NCBI RefSeq assembly: GCF_033118175.1
Contig: NC_083696.1
Location: 39,169,001-39,233,000, forward strand
Direction of reading: 5' to 3'
DNA length: 64,000 nt
DNA from: Dama dama
Lineage: Eukaryota; Chordata; Mammalia; Artiodactyla; Cervidae
In this document: positions 1 through 12,900 of the stretch, in pieces
Layout of the letters: each line of letters starts with the position of its first letter
Numbering within the stretch: the stretch's first letter is position 1
Position numbers and translations under genes: made by a program
Notes under the pieces: generated by a model
What the model was told of the DNA's origin: nothing
Databases searched by the model: none
What the model saw: only the letters and a program-made list of their open reading frames with translations

Positions 1-195
1 AACTGTGGATAAAAAAACATTGAAAAAAAAATTCGAAAGTTCCAAAAGGCAAAAATTGAATCCGCCACATCTCAGCTCTTATTTATGTAGCATTTACATT
101 GTGTTTATAACTATCAACAAAAGTACTATTTTCCTTGCATTAGGTATTATAAATAATGTAGAAATGATTCAAAGTATACATGTGCATTGCATAAG

Positions 196-416
196 TGTTA
201 GACACTCCGTCTTGGTAGTCGCTCAATCTTGTCCGATTCTTTGCGACCCCATGGACTGTAGCCTGCCAGGCTCCTCTGTCCATGGAATTTCCCAGGTAGG
301 AATACTGGAGTGGGTAGCTATTCCCTTTTCTATGGGATCTTCTAGATCCGGAGATTGAATCCAAGTGTCCTGCATAGCAGATGAATTCTTTACTGTCTGA
401 ACCACAAGGGAAGCCC
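196..416 (-). repeat. Bov-tA SINE
   Basis: Reverse-oriented tRNA-derived SINE: the shared block around ccatggactgtagcctgcca, the ggcaagaatactggagtggg-type block (diverged here) and the terminal tRNA-like head ending gggaagccc. Open frames here on both strands are repeat-derived. Confidence 0.85.
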
Positions 417-612
417 ACAGGTTACATTGCAAATAATAGATAAAAAAAAAAAGAACAACTTCACTATTTTATGTAAGATACTTGAGCTTGGGAGGTTAGT
501 CTCCCCTGGGGGCCTGGAACTAATCCTCCGTTGATACCCAAGGAGGACTATAACGGATGCTACTGGGAACGTTGGTTTTGTTTTAGCTTGTGTTGTCATC
601 ACTGCAGTCCTA

Positions 613-733
613 GGCTTCCCTGGTGGCTCAGATGGTAAAAAATCTGTGTGCAATTCAGGAGACCTGGGCTCGATACTTGAGTTGGGAAGGTCCCTTGGAG
701 AAGGGAGTGGCTCACTGCAGTCCTGGCAGGACT
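613..733 (+). repeat. Bov-tA SINE, 3'-truncated
   Basis: It starts with ggcttccctggtggctcaga, the tRNA-like head of Bov-tA, and ends inside the body near ctgcagtcctggcaggac. Confidence 0.75.
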
Positions 734-869
734 AATGTAAAAATACACTTGATATTCTTTGGCACCATAACATTTAGATAATATATTGTAACAAATACAG
801 ATTTTGATTTATTTTTTCAGAGGATTTTTTTAAGTGGCTTGCAGAAACTTAACACTGCAGAATAAATAT

Positions 870-1075
870 GTGTGTATATGTCAAGTCCAATCTCCCAATT
901 CATCCTTCCCCCCAGCCCCGTATCATGTTTGTTTTCTACATCTGAGAGTCTGTTTCTGTAAATAAGTTCATTATACCACTTTTTTAGACTTCACATGTAA
1001 GGAGTATCACATAATATTTGCCTTGGACATGAAGATTATTGCTTGCTTTAATGAGGCTAGTGTATACGATATAGA
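870..1075 (-). repeat. L1 fragment (minus)
   Basis: The run ccaatctcccaattcatcc, then gtttctgtaaataagttcat, then cacatgtaaggagtatcaca resembles the reverse complement of the region just after the end of L1 ORF2. Assigned by pattern recall only. Confidence 0.45.
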
Positions 1076-1606
1076 ATTTCTCTTTTTTAAAAAATTTACA
1101 TAAAATGTTTCAGTTAGCATGTTTTGCTTTAAGCATGCATTTATCAGTATTCTTTCTCAAGGAATGGCTTTAATAAGAGTAGATGCCTACTGCAAGCACA
1201 CTACGTATAAACTGCTGATTCACTGCCATCCTTTGCTGATTTAACTGGCTCCTCCCATCAACCAGTCGGCGTTCCAACAGAAATTCACCAGGAACAACCA
1301 GCTTTCTTCTTTCATTTACAGCTTTTATTTCATTGAATCAGAAAATTTGCATTTAGCACTTAAAAACTTTATTTCAGTAAATGAAAAAAACGATTGCAGA
1401 TAGCTTGAGCAGTTAAGAAAAAAGAAAATAGAGAACATACGAGAATATGATGAGACACACCCTCATAAAAAAGAGCTGAAATCATTCCCAGGACAGCCCC
1501 ACATACCAAAGTAATCAACCAGAAGAAACAGAACGGAACTTGCACACTGGAGTGCTCAAACCCATATATTGCAAGGATCTCAAAAGCCCTTCATGGAAAT
1601 TGTATT

Positions 1607-2700
1607 TCCTCTCTGCTGGAGTCAATTTTTTGAAAATTTTGTACGTCTATGAGTTTTCTGGCTACTTAAAGAAGTCTAAAAAATTAAGGAAGTTAGAATT
1701 GACTTCTAGGCTTTTTGAATGACCAGGAGAGCTTCATGTCCTCTTTGGCCACCCTCACAAGTTTAAGATTTGGTAGCTGAAGTGATTATTCTTTTTCCTC
1801 CTTCACTGATAGGGAATGATCAGAACAGCCATTGACCTTTTAATTAAGTAGTGGAATCTGATGCCTCCTGCATGGATTTCCTTGGCATCTCTGCAGGAGA
1901 GAACTTTATTTAAACCATAATTAGTGGTAATTATGTCAGGTTCAAATTAAGATAAGTACTTTTATGTTCCCAAAGAAATAACCTGTAATAAAAGATGTTT
2001 TCGTTCTTAGACTCAACGTTGTAATTTACTTCCAAGTTTTGACTCGTGTTTTAAGTAGTTAGATTAATATTTTGTAAGAAAATACTAGTGTAAGTAGACT
2101 ACTTATTGTTGTATAAAGCTAAAGGAGCATTTAAAAAAGGATAGTTTTTTTTTTTTTTTTTGGTGTATTAGCATGTGTCTAAGCCACAGGTTGTGAATTC
2201 TACAAGTAAATGTTATGGAAAGATGCTACTTCTCTTCAGCATGTTCTGTCTGGATAAAAACAGCTGAGAAACTACCAGATATTTGTGTAGCAAACATCTA
2301 GGGAAGGTTAAGAAGATCATGCTTCCAGGATCCTCAGCCTAGCCTCGCACAGCCATTTTGGATATCCAGTTTCAAGCTCTAAATAAAAAGAGATGGTTAA
2401 AAGTGATTTATTTTCTGCAAAATCTATAAGCATGTTATATTTCAGTGACTCATTTATATCTGCTAATTACAGCAAGCTTTTTACATTCTGTTGTATGACA
2501 TTTATCCACACTTTCCCAGATCTCCTTAGCCATGGCTAATTAAGCAGTTATTGTAAAATCGACCAGTCTGTCACAAAAGATAGAAAACCATTTTGTTTTT
2601 TAATACAGGAAGGCAAACAGTTTGCTTGCCCTAAGGACCGTCTCTCTCTGCTCTCCAATACGAGGCAGCTTCATCTTTGTGGAGGGGAAGGACTGCTTGA
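1607..2700. other. No gene recognised (flank or last intron of ADAM7)
   Basis: AT-rich sequence with a poly-T run at about 2146-2160 and no splice-consistent coding segment. The missing last exon of ADAM7 should lie somewhere left of 3874, in this stretch or beyond the window edge, but I could not place it. Confidence 0.5.
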
Positions 2701-2707
2701 AACCATT

Positions 2708-2992
2708 TCTGGTGGCTCAGTGGTAAAGAATCCGCCTGCCAGTGCAGGAGACATGGGTTGGATCCCTGGCCCAGGGAAGATCCCACATGCAGCGGGGCGC
2801 CTAAGCCTGTTCACCACAACTACAGTGTCTGTGCTCTACAGCCCACGCTCCACCATCAGAGAAGCCACTGCAATGAGAAACCCTCACACCACAACTAGAG
2901 TAGACCCGCTAGCCACAACTAGGGAAAAGCCTGCACAGCAGCAAAGACCTAGCTCAGCCAAAAATAAAATAAATAAAATTATATTAAAAAAA
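2708..2992 (+). repeat. CHR-2-type tRNA SINE
   Basis: tRNA-like head (ggtggctcagtggtaaagaa, then gatccctggcccagggaaga), then the ccacaact..., gaagccactgcaatgagaa and agccaaaaataaaataaat blocks typical of the CHR-2 cetartiodactyl SINE, with an A-rich tail. Confidence 0.75.
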
Positions 2993-3368
2993 GAACACAT
3001 TTCTAAAAAACATTTCCTTCTCCATCCCCAAAGGGAAAGTGTATCGGGCAGGATTTCCAGCAAGAATGCTTTCTAGGGAAAACCCTCCTATTAACCCAGT
3101 ACTTTGTAGAGACTCAAGAAAAGTCAATGAATGGATGAATGAAGGAATGAAAACAAAAACTCTAAAATGTAGTCAGTCACACAATGCTCTTTTGTCTCCC
3201 TTTGGCAAAAATCACAAATTTTTGATAAATTTTCTACCAGTAGACACAGTCATTCAAAATAAAATTATCCCTCAGATTTAGTGAGTTACTGATTTGTAAG
3301 TGAAAGCTTTAGCAAAGCAATCAATCATGAAGCAAACTGTTCCATCAGAAAGGATAACTTTTCTATAA

Positions 3369-3577
3369 TTGTTGTTTAGTTGCTCAGTCATGGTGGACTC
3401 TTTGCGACCCCATGGACTGTAGTCTGCCAGGCTCCTCTGTCCATGGGATTTCCCAGGCAAGAATACTGGAGCGGGTTGCATTTCCTCCTCCAGGGGATCT
3501 TCCTGAACCAGGGATCAAACTCTCATCTCCTGTATTGGCAGGCAGATTCTTTACCACTGAACCACCAGGGGAAGTCC
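3369..3577 (-). repeat. Bov-tA SINE
   Basis: Complete reverse copy from gttgctcagtcatggtggac to accaccaggggaagtcc. It lies just left of ADAM7 exon 21. Open frames on both strands over it are repeat shadows. Confidence 0.9.
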
Positions 3578-3873
3578 ATTTTCTATGATTACCAGTACTG
3601 TCCCATCTTTATTTTGTTTTTGCTATTATTTCCAAAATGTATTCAGACTTTGACACTGTTAAATTCTAGCTTGCTCCTTTGGTAAGGTTGAAAACTCTTG
3701 GACTAAATGAGCACTGCTGAATTATCTGTGAAAAATTTAAGCACAGAACGGAAAACAATTTTAATCATCTCAATCTTTTGATAACAGAGAATCTCTCCAA
3801 TCAATGAGTAGGCAAAAAGCACAAAAAGAGGCTAGCATTTGGAAAGGCGGGAACCATTTGATACAGAACTTAC

Positions 3874-3930
3874 CATTTTGGCGCTTGAATTGGGATCTGC
3901 CATTCCTCTGTGCTCTTTATTTGCAGATTT
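3874..3930 (-). CDS. ADAM7: ADAM7 exon 21: tail, no stop codon before the donor
   Basis: Acceptor tttattatag, donor gtaagt, 57 bp in phase 0. It encodes KSANKEHRGMADPNSSAKM, resembling the C-terminal K.A.K..RG.ADPN.SAK of ADAM7. The exon reaches its donor without a stop. Reading on through the intron would add 12 residues and stop at TAG (plus 3834-3832). A 22nd exon farther left was not found. Confidence 0.8.
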
Positions 3931-6900
3931 CTATAATAAACATTTTGTCGTGTCAGGAACTGAACCAGAAGATATTATGCACAGACACACACACACACAC
4001 TCAGACCACCCCTTTTTGATCCATGAAAAACTAAGACTGTGTAGGAATGAAGTGGGCAGAGGTGGGTGAGGGTGGAGTACTGGTTAAGGGACGTTTTATC
4101 AGAAATCATGTTTTCTTGTTAGCCTTGCTGTAACTCCAAATGACAGTGCCACCCTGCCTGTCCAGCACACTCTGAGACCCTTTTGTGTGACAGGAGGATT
4201 CTGTGAAGCCACAGACTGAAAACTATCTTGGTCACCCCCTTCTATCCATTAACAAATGCATAATGAGAATTGCTGATTTTATAGAGATATATGTAGTTGA
4301 GCATCTTGGTGATTAGGACCCAGCTCTAAATAATACATGTTCTATGTGTACTTGAGAATACAGGTGCAGATAAAGACTCCAGTGGTTCAGGTGATCTTAG
4401 AGACCCTGTAATCTCTCTCTTCTTTTTGTATCTAAGTAAATGATGACTTCAGGAAATAAGTCCATCAAAGACACCAGAGATTATGAGATATTGGTGCATA
4501 TTGAGAGATTGCATGATTCACTCAAATTTCCTGTCATGAATAATCATCTCCTAAAGAAGGCTGAGCATTGAAGAATAGATGGTTTTGAACTGTGGTGCTG
4601 GAGAAGACTCTTGAGAGTCCCTTGAACTGCAAGGAGATCCAACCAGTCAATCCTAAAGGAAATCAACCCTGAACATTGCAAAGACTGATGCTGAAGCTCC
4701 AATACTTTGGACACCTGATGCGAAGAGCTGGCTCATTGGAAAAGACCCTGATGCTGGGAAAAACTGAGGGCGGGAGAAGAAGGGGCAGAAGAGGATGAGA
4801 TGGTTAGACGGCATCACTGACTCAATGGACATGAGTTTGAGCAAGCTCCGGGAGACAGTGAAGAACAGGGAAGACTGGCGTGCAGCAATCCATGGAATAG
4901 CAAAGAGTCAGACACGACTGAGCAACTGAGTAAGAATATGATGGTAAAAATTATAATAGAAACCTATAAATCTGAGCTAAGGAAAAATATCTGGGCTCGT
5001 TTATCGTAAAGAGAGATGTATTTTACTTCTCTGCTTTTCTACTTATGTAATGTCTCTGTTTTGGCTCCATGTCTCTCATGCATGTGTGTGCTGCTTTAGC
5101 TAACTGGCTTCTCTGTCATCAATATTGATTCGGAAAACACACGTCCTCAGTTCGTGGAAAGCCCTCTGCTGTTCAAGGCCTCTCTGGAAACCATCATTCA
5201 TCTTTACCCTGAGAACCAGGGCTGGGACTAGAGCAGGGTTAGCAAGGCACTTGTCCCAGGAATAACATTTAAGGGCTACAGACAAACTCTGTGATCATAG
5301 TAAATAACATAGTAAAAAACATTACTGTGTTTTGTTTTTTTTAAAATCAGAACTAATTCCCAAGAATTCATGATGAGACAGGCAGTGTTTTAAATAAAGA
5401 CAGCATCTGTGTACTTACAGGAGTCATCGTACTCCCATCACCATAATCCCAGCCCTGCCGAGAAGTTCCTATTTCTGCCCAGAGTCAGAGAGCTGTGTTA
5501 CATCACTGGACCTTTTCAGGGAACTGAGGAGTGGGTAAGTGGCACCAAGACATTAGTGACATGGACACAGACTGCACAACTGGCAGAGAGGAGGGACATA
5601 CCAAAGTGATGTAGTGCGGACTGGAGATGCTGGTTGGAAGTCTCTCCAAGGGCTCTGTGGTTCTTCGCTGGTGAAAAGAGATACTCTTAAGCCTTCAGTT
5701 AATGCTCAAACAAATAGGACTATTTCCCATGCCTACAAAATCAATTTTCAAGTCCTCCCTAGAATATAGTCTTAGTAAGTGTGCAAATGTTGAAACACAC
5801 AGAGATAACACTCTTGCCTAGGTTGTCCTCTTGTGAAGGATGAGTCTAAGAACCTACCTATGAAGCAATCATACTTCTGAGAGGGTGCGAGTTTCTTTGC
5901 ATGTGTTAGTGCTAAGTTATTTCATACTCTTTGCGACCCCATGGAAGCAGCCTGCCAGGCTCCTCTGTCCGTGGGATTCTCCAGACAAGGATAACTAGAG
6001 AGTGTTGCCCTGCCCTCCTCCAGGGGATCTTCCCGACCCAGGGATTGAACCCATATCTCTGTATGTCTCCTGCATTGCAGGCAGGTTCTTTACCACTAGT
6101 GACATCTGGCAAGCCCAGGAGTTTCTTTACATTCTGGCCTAAGTTACCCTTGTTAAGTGCTGTCTCTTAACCCTCAGTGGTTTTTATAATACAATCAGAA
6201 AGAATGGTTCGGTGGAAACGGAACTGGGGAGAGGCCCTGGGTACCAAAAATCTAACCAAGCATCATTAATGTAACTGAGAAAGGATCCCAAACACCACCT
6301 TTCCCCAAACCACAGTTTTGCTGAGAACTAGCCTTTTGATGGGTAACTAATGTATCAAACAGGCATCAATTGAATCATTATTATTTATATAATTTTATGA
6401 CAAATAATACAAAACGCCTAAACAAGAGATGCAAGGACTCAGACTGCCCTGTACAAATCTACACTTACAATATATCATGCGATGTGCATGTGTGTGCTCA
6501 GTCGCTCAGTCATATCTGACTCTTCGTGACTCCATGAACTGTAGCCCACCAGGAATCTCTGTCCATGGAATTCTCCAGGCAAGAATACTGGAGTGGGTTG
6601 TCATTTCTTCCTCCCGGGGATCTTCCTGAATCATGGATCAAACCTGTGTCTCTTGTGTTTCTTGCATTGGCAGGGAGATTCTTTACCACCACGCCACCTG
6701 GGAAGCCCCATATTATTCTATATGGCTAAATTCACTCAAATATTTATTAAGCTCTTCTTCTAAATTCCCCCATTCAACTAAAATTTTGGATAGCTCTTTG
6801 GGATTTTGTATTCTAGAAGTGCAACAAATATGCCCCAGGCTCTATGTGAACATCTGGTAACTATTTATCATTGATCATGTGGTCAGAGTATGAGACGGTT

Positions 6901-9900
6901 AGATAGCATCACCAACTCAATGGACATGAATCTGAGCAAATTCTGGGAGGTAGAGGCTTCCCTGGTGGCTCAGATAGTAAGGAATCTGCCTGGAACGCAG
7001 AGACCCTGGTTCAATTCCTGGGTCGGGAAGATCCCCTGGAGAAGGGAATGCTTATCCACTCCAGTATTCTTGCCTGGAGAATTCCATGGACAGAGGACCC
7101 TGGTGGGCTACAGTCCATGGGATCGCAAAGAGTTGGACACGACTGACTATCACCAGCAGGGGCTGGTGAAGGACAGAGGAAACCGACGTGCTGCTGTGCA
7201 TGAGATTGTAAGGAATCAGACACGACACAGTGACTGAACAGCAATAAACAGTCAGACTACCTTCTTCCGACTACCTTCTCTGAGAGTGAAACTGCTTTGC
7301 ATATTAATTTAAAGAAAATGCAATTGGGAAAGTTACTGCAACCATGCATGAGGCATAGTAGACAATTAACAAACATTAAGTGCTAAATATACACAAACAC
7401 GGGGCTAAGTGCAGTTACATACAGCTTCTTATTTAACCCTGACATTGGCATCCTGTGTTTCCATATCAGAAAATCTCAGTGTAAGCTTAAAAAACTACCA
7501 CACAATATTTTCTGTTCATCTGAGTGGACAATGAAGACTTGTTTCTTGGGGTCACTATTATCATAATAAAAAGTAAGAATGGATAAAAATGATAAACATC
7601 GTATTACCACAGAAGGAGTATACAATCCTGAGTAAGGGAAGTTCAGTAAAAGCCTTTCTACTATAATGTCATACATGCGTCCCTCAGGGTATGGTGGGAG
7701 CTTGTTCTATAATTCTGTACAGTAAAAAGCACAGGACTTATGGGAAATGGAGAGTTAGGGCAAGATCACTAACCAAAAAAATTCCTAATTTAAAACACTA
7801 ACACCATTATATTATCAACGGCATTTGCATCTATCAATAATCTGTTCATACTTCCTTCAATAAATAGGTGCTTGTAGGCAGTTTCATTGGTATAATCTTA
7901 TCACCAAGTTTTCTTTGTTGGTTAATTTTTTCAAAGGATACTTTTATAGCTTTTTAATCAGCACTCACACTCTTTTTCTCCCCACTGAGCCAAATACATT
8001 GGAAATCATAACTATTGTTAAAGGTACTGAACAAGCCAGGACTTGCTGGGATTTCTCCAGGATTGTCATCTTTTTTTTTTTTTTTTTTTAAATTTCTATG
8101 GGTATTATTTTAATATGCTTTCTCTTTAAAGTAAAAAGATACACAAAGAAATATATGAATAGAAAAGTGTTGAGATGGGTGAATTTTCACAAATGAGGAC
8201 ATCTGTGTAACCAAGCCCCACCGAGATCAAAAAAAGAACTTTACTGCCAACCCCTATCCCCCCAAAATCCACTCTCCCCTGTGATAAGAACTACCCTGAC
8301 ATCTAATATCATAGATCGGTTTTGTCAGTTCGAACTTATGTAAGTTGCGTTGTACAGTTTGCCTTTGAGTTTGACATGTTGTCTAACTCAGTATGTTTGT
8401 GGTAGTAATACATCACCTACAATAATATGTTGTAAACATCAGTAGTTTGTCCATTTTTCCTTGTCTGTAGTGTTCCATTGTATGAATATATAGTGAAATG
8501 TTCACCTTTTTTGTTACTAGATATTTGTATTATTTTTGCTTCTTGTAAATAATGCTGTTGGAACATTATTGTTGATGTTTTCTGATATGCACGTGTACCT
8601 CTTTCTGTTGGGTGTATTCATATGACCGAAATTTCTAGATTACAGGCAATGTGTATGATCAGTTTTAGGCCATAGAATCAGTTTTACCTACTGGTTGTAT
8701 CGTTTAAATTTTCATTAGCTTTTATGAGAGTTTTCACTCTGTATATCCCCACTAACAATTGGCATTGTCATCCTTATTCATTTCTAGTCATTTCATGGGA
8801 AAATACAATACAGATAAAAAAACATACACAAAACAGATTCGTGGCTTAATGAAACATTTAAGGTAAATACTCTTGTAATTACTAAACTGATTAAGAAATT
8901 TCAAGTTTCCCATCGTTACTGCCACCCACTTCCTACCCATCTAAATTAACCACTTTCCAAACTTAAGGTAATGACCTCCTCCTTGCACACAATTATACTT
9001 TCACCCCTGAATATTTATCTCTCAACACTATACACCGTACATTTTTAATTTTTATGAGAAAAAGGCTTTTCCCAATGTTTTTCTGCCACTGATTTCTAAT
9101 AGAATTTTATTTTGAGGACATATTTTGTATGACACCAACTCTTTTAGATTTATTAAGACTTGTGGAGGTTTATATTTGTAAAATTTTCCAGCTGTGCACA
9201 AATTAGTATTTTATTTAACCAACATATTCTATTCAGAAATAATGTCTTGATTTATTTGAATCCTGCCATTTTTTCCTTCCCTACATGTCAACAGAAGGTC
9301 ATTGATGTGGAATCATTTTAGACTATTCTACATTTCCCACTTCACTTAGCTTAGGGATAGTTCACTTCAAACATATATACAGCTACTTTTGCAATTGATT
9401 AAAACTACTGCAATCAATTTTTTCTTACATGTAGAGGATGAATATCAGGTAAGATGGGCTCATTCCTTGTCTGCTGCTCATCACCAAAGTATCCTTTATT
9501 CTCCACTCCTAGGCTTTCTCGAGGTGGGCTGTCAAGAAGGAATTGAATATTGATACCAGCTATAGTATGGGAGAAGCCTGTGGTTAATAGTAAATCATCT
9601 AGGAGATTTTTAAAAGACTGATTGATACTCATGTGACACTCTATAACAATTAAATCTGAAGGAGGAACCAAATTTAGTGTTAAAAAAAAAAAAAAAAACC
9701 TTGTAATTCCAATGTGCAGTGAAGTTTGGGAACCATGGGGCTAACATTTGAATGAGAATGAAGTGTGTAAAAGCTCAACTTGTTACACTTTTACTTGGTC
9801 TTCAGTAAGAGGCTTATACCTTCTTCCCACCAAATAATCTTTGTGGCTACAAAGTTTATATTGTCTAGGTAATGGTCCCCTTCAACACATAAAGATTACA

Positions 9901-12900
9901 GACCTACCTTTGAACTTGCTTCAGTGTAATACATTTTTTGTAACGAGTTAGTAATATGACAACCACAACACCAAAAATAACCAGGACAAGCACAACCACC
10001 AGGATGGAGATATCTGTAACATTAAAACACATGAGCTTCAGCCAAGACATCAACCTTGGAACCATGGAATCTTAACATTTAACTGAGAAGTTACAATTAT
10101 GTTTCTGTCTTCCTTGAAGGACTTTAATTCTACCCTCCTCTGTTTTTTTTTTTTTTAATAAAGTCGAAGACCAGAACATTGTACAAATTATTATCTGTAT
10201 TAGCAATGGACACGCCACCCAAGATTCCATTATGTTTAAGAGAATCCCAGTTAGTGGGAAAATTTGGATTATCAGTGATTAACTGACTATAGAAAAGGCC
10301 TTACTGGGTTAAGGATTCTTGGAGGAACTAATCCACATTTAACTGGAAGAAGATACATTCATTCCAGATTAATTGTAGTAAATTCAAACTTGGGTATTTA
10401 AACACTAACAATAAGAAAAATATCATACAAATCCATACAGAAATACAACACATGTGTGGTGGACTTGTCATATAAAGCAGAAAGTATTCTCACTGGTGAG
10501 GTTTCTGATTTATGCAAGATATTATGTATATATACTTTGTTGTTTTATTGTTCAGTTGCTAAGTTGTGTCCGACCCTTTGTGACCCCATGGACTGTAGCC
10601 TGCCAGGCTCCTCTGGATTTCCCAGGCAAAAATACTGGAGTCAGTTGCCATTTCCTACGCCAGGGGATCTTCCCAACCCAGGGATCAAACCCATGTCTCC
10701 TGCATTGGCAGGCGAAATCTTTACCACTGAGCCACCAGGCAAGCCCCTATATATTTTTAAATGATTATTATTTATTTATTTTTTTGGCCACAGTTCACAG
10801 AATGCAGAACTTCCCTGACCAAGGATCAAACCTATGCCCCTTTCAGTGGAAGCACAGAGTCTTAGCCACAGGACCACCAGGACGTTCTAAGATAGTATAT
10901 TATTCCGGGATGCTCACTGGTAACATTTAAGGTTTCCTCCCATTCCGCAGATGCCTGAATTCCCTCGCACTGACACTCAAGGTCACCATCATCCACCTAG
11001 AAGAGCCATCAATCAAATAATTCATCACATGACTGACATAAAACTTGTGTTTTCCACCTCATTCAGCTTAGCATTCACACACACCCAAAATACACACACG
11101 CACACACTCATGAACTTTTTACTGATTAGTTAACGAATCCAAAATCAAGGTTGGGAAAAATAAGGCAATAAAATACAAGGAGCAGCTATCTTTGAAGATG
11201 GTCTTGGAGCAAGAGAAGGATTCTGACAAATGTGAAACTGAATGAACCAGATGGTTTGGCTTATCTTTCCAGAAGCCATCAATCTTACTGAATGAACAGC
11301 TCTTGCTAAAGTTGGGCATATCATAGCCAAAGAGAAGACTTCAACTAGATTTAGTGAGAGAACATTAATGTGAAAAAAAAAAAAGCAGTGGCATAAATGT
11401 TTACTTCATCAAAAAGCATTGTGTAATGGTTAAGGACATACACTGTTTCTATACCGAAAGCTCAGCTTTTCCTTTCATAGAATATCAGTGTGATTGCTTC
11501 ACCATCTCTAAAAGAGGGCATAGGAATAGTACTTATCTTTTAACGTGATTATGAAACTTTTACAATTTAATATATACATAAAACTCTTGAAAGAGTACAA
11601 CTCTATACAAGTGTTACTGATTAATTTGGCTTAGGAAAAATGTTACCCACAAAAGCAAACTGCTAGATACTGCTAATATTGAACAGTGTCAAAATGAGAG
11701 AAAAAATTGTTGTTGCTTTTTGTTTGTTGTTTGTTTTTCTCAAAAGCTTTGGGCCAACATCAATACTTGTATAATTTAACTGTAAGAGAAATGATGATAG
11801 ATGCAACTTTTTAAAAAGATTCTTTTGGAAGTAGATCATTTTTAAAGTCTTTATTGAATTTGTTACAATATTGCTTCTGTTTTATGCTTTGGGTTTTGGG
11901 CCAAGAGGCATGTGGGATCTCAGTTCCCTGATGAGGGATTGAACCTGCATCTCTTGTGTTGGAAGGTGAAGTCTTAAAGTCTTAACCATGGTCTGCCAAG
12001 GAAGTCCCAATAGACCCAACTTTAAACTTTTGATTTAAACTTCATACATACATAAATTACTTGGTTTCTAGATTACCAGTCCAATGATAGGACATATACT
12101 TGCAATATTGGCATTATCTATGTATAACACTTGGTTTGGCTCTTTGGTTCAGTATTATTAATGCATGAAAAAATATGGATCCCAAATGCATATTTGATTT
12201 AAAAATCACCATGCATACATATATACATACATACACACACACTCATGGGTGCACCTGTACTTATACACAGGCTCGGGAATGAAGTCTTATGCAAACAAGT
12301 GACTGGTAAGACATCAATTTAAAAAGGAGTCAAACCTTACAGAATTTTCATTGCACTGAGCAGAGCAATCAGTTGAATTGTAGGCCTTTTCAATAGTCAC
12401 ACATTCACCACTGCTGCACACCTAGAAATGAAGTCACCAAGATCAATTAGAATTACTCACTCAGAATTTGTATCATTTGTCCTAATGAAAAACCACATGT
12501 AGAGTCTTCTGTGGAAGAGGAAATCTTCTATAAATGTTAAGTGGGTATTTGAACAAAATGCACTGTACAGTCAAATATTGTTATATACAATTAATCATGA
12601 TAATTAATTATGATAATAAATAATTATGATAATCATGATAATGTCTATGTCCTCATGACTTCTTCAAATGTTAACCTATCAATGATTCTACCATTGTAAT
12701 TGCAACAATTTCTTCTATTATTTCTACCACATTTTCTTCTAATTTAATAAGGATCCATGTTTGTTATATCACAGTTGCTAGCTGGGCATTTTGTCAATAT
12801 CCATTAATCTTATTATTATGATTTATACTTATTAATTTTGTTTTAAATTATGCTTTTGGGGGGTAAGTTTTATGACCAAATTACTGTTCTGTTGCTCTTG

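Noticed and set aside
3380..3685. 101-codon open frame, and similar 60-170-codon frames at many Bov-tA sites (for example 10454, 21850, 48208, 50241, 56394)
   Set aside because: They translate the SINE body in one frame or another; the same peptide wording recurs at every Bov-tA copy.
3981..4000. CA dinucleotide run as a functional element
   Set aside because: An ordinary short microsatellite; others occur at 11055-11107 and 12213-12242.
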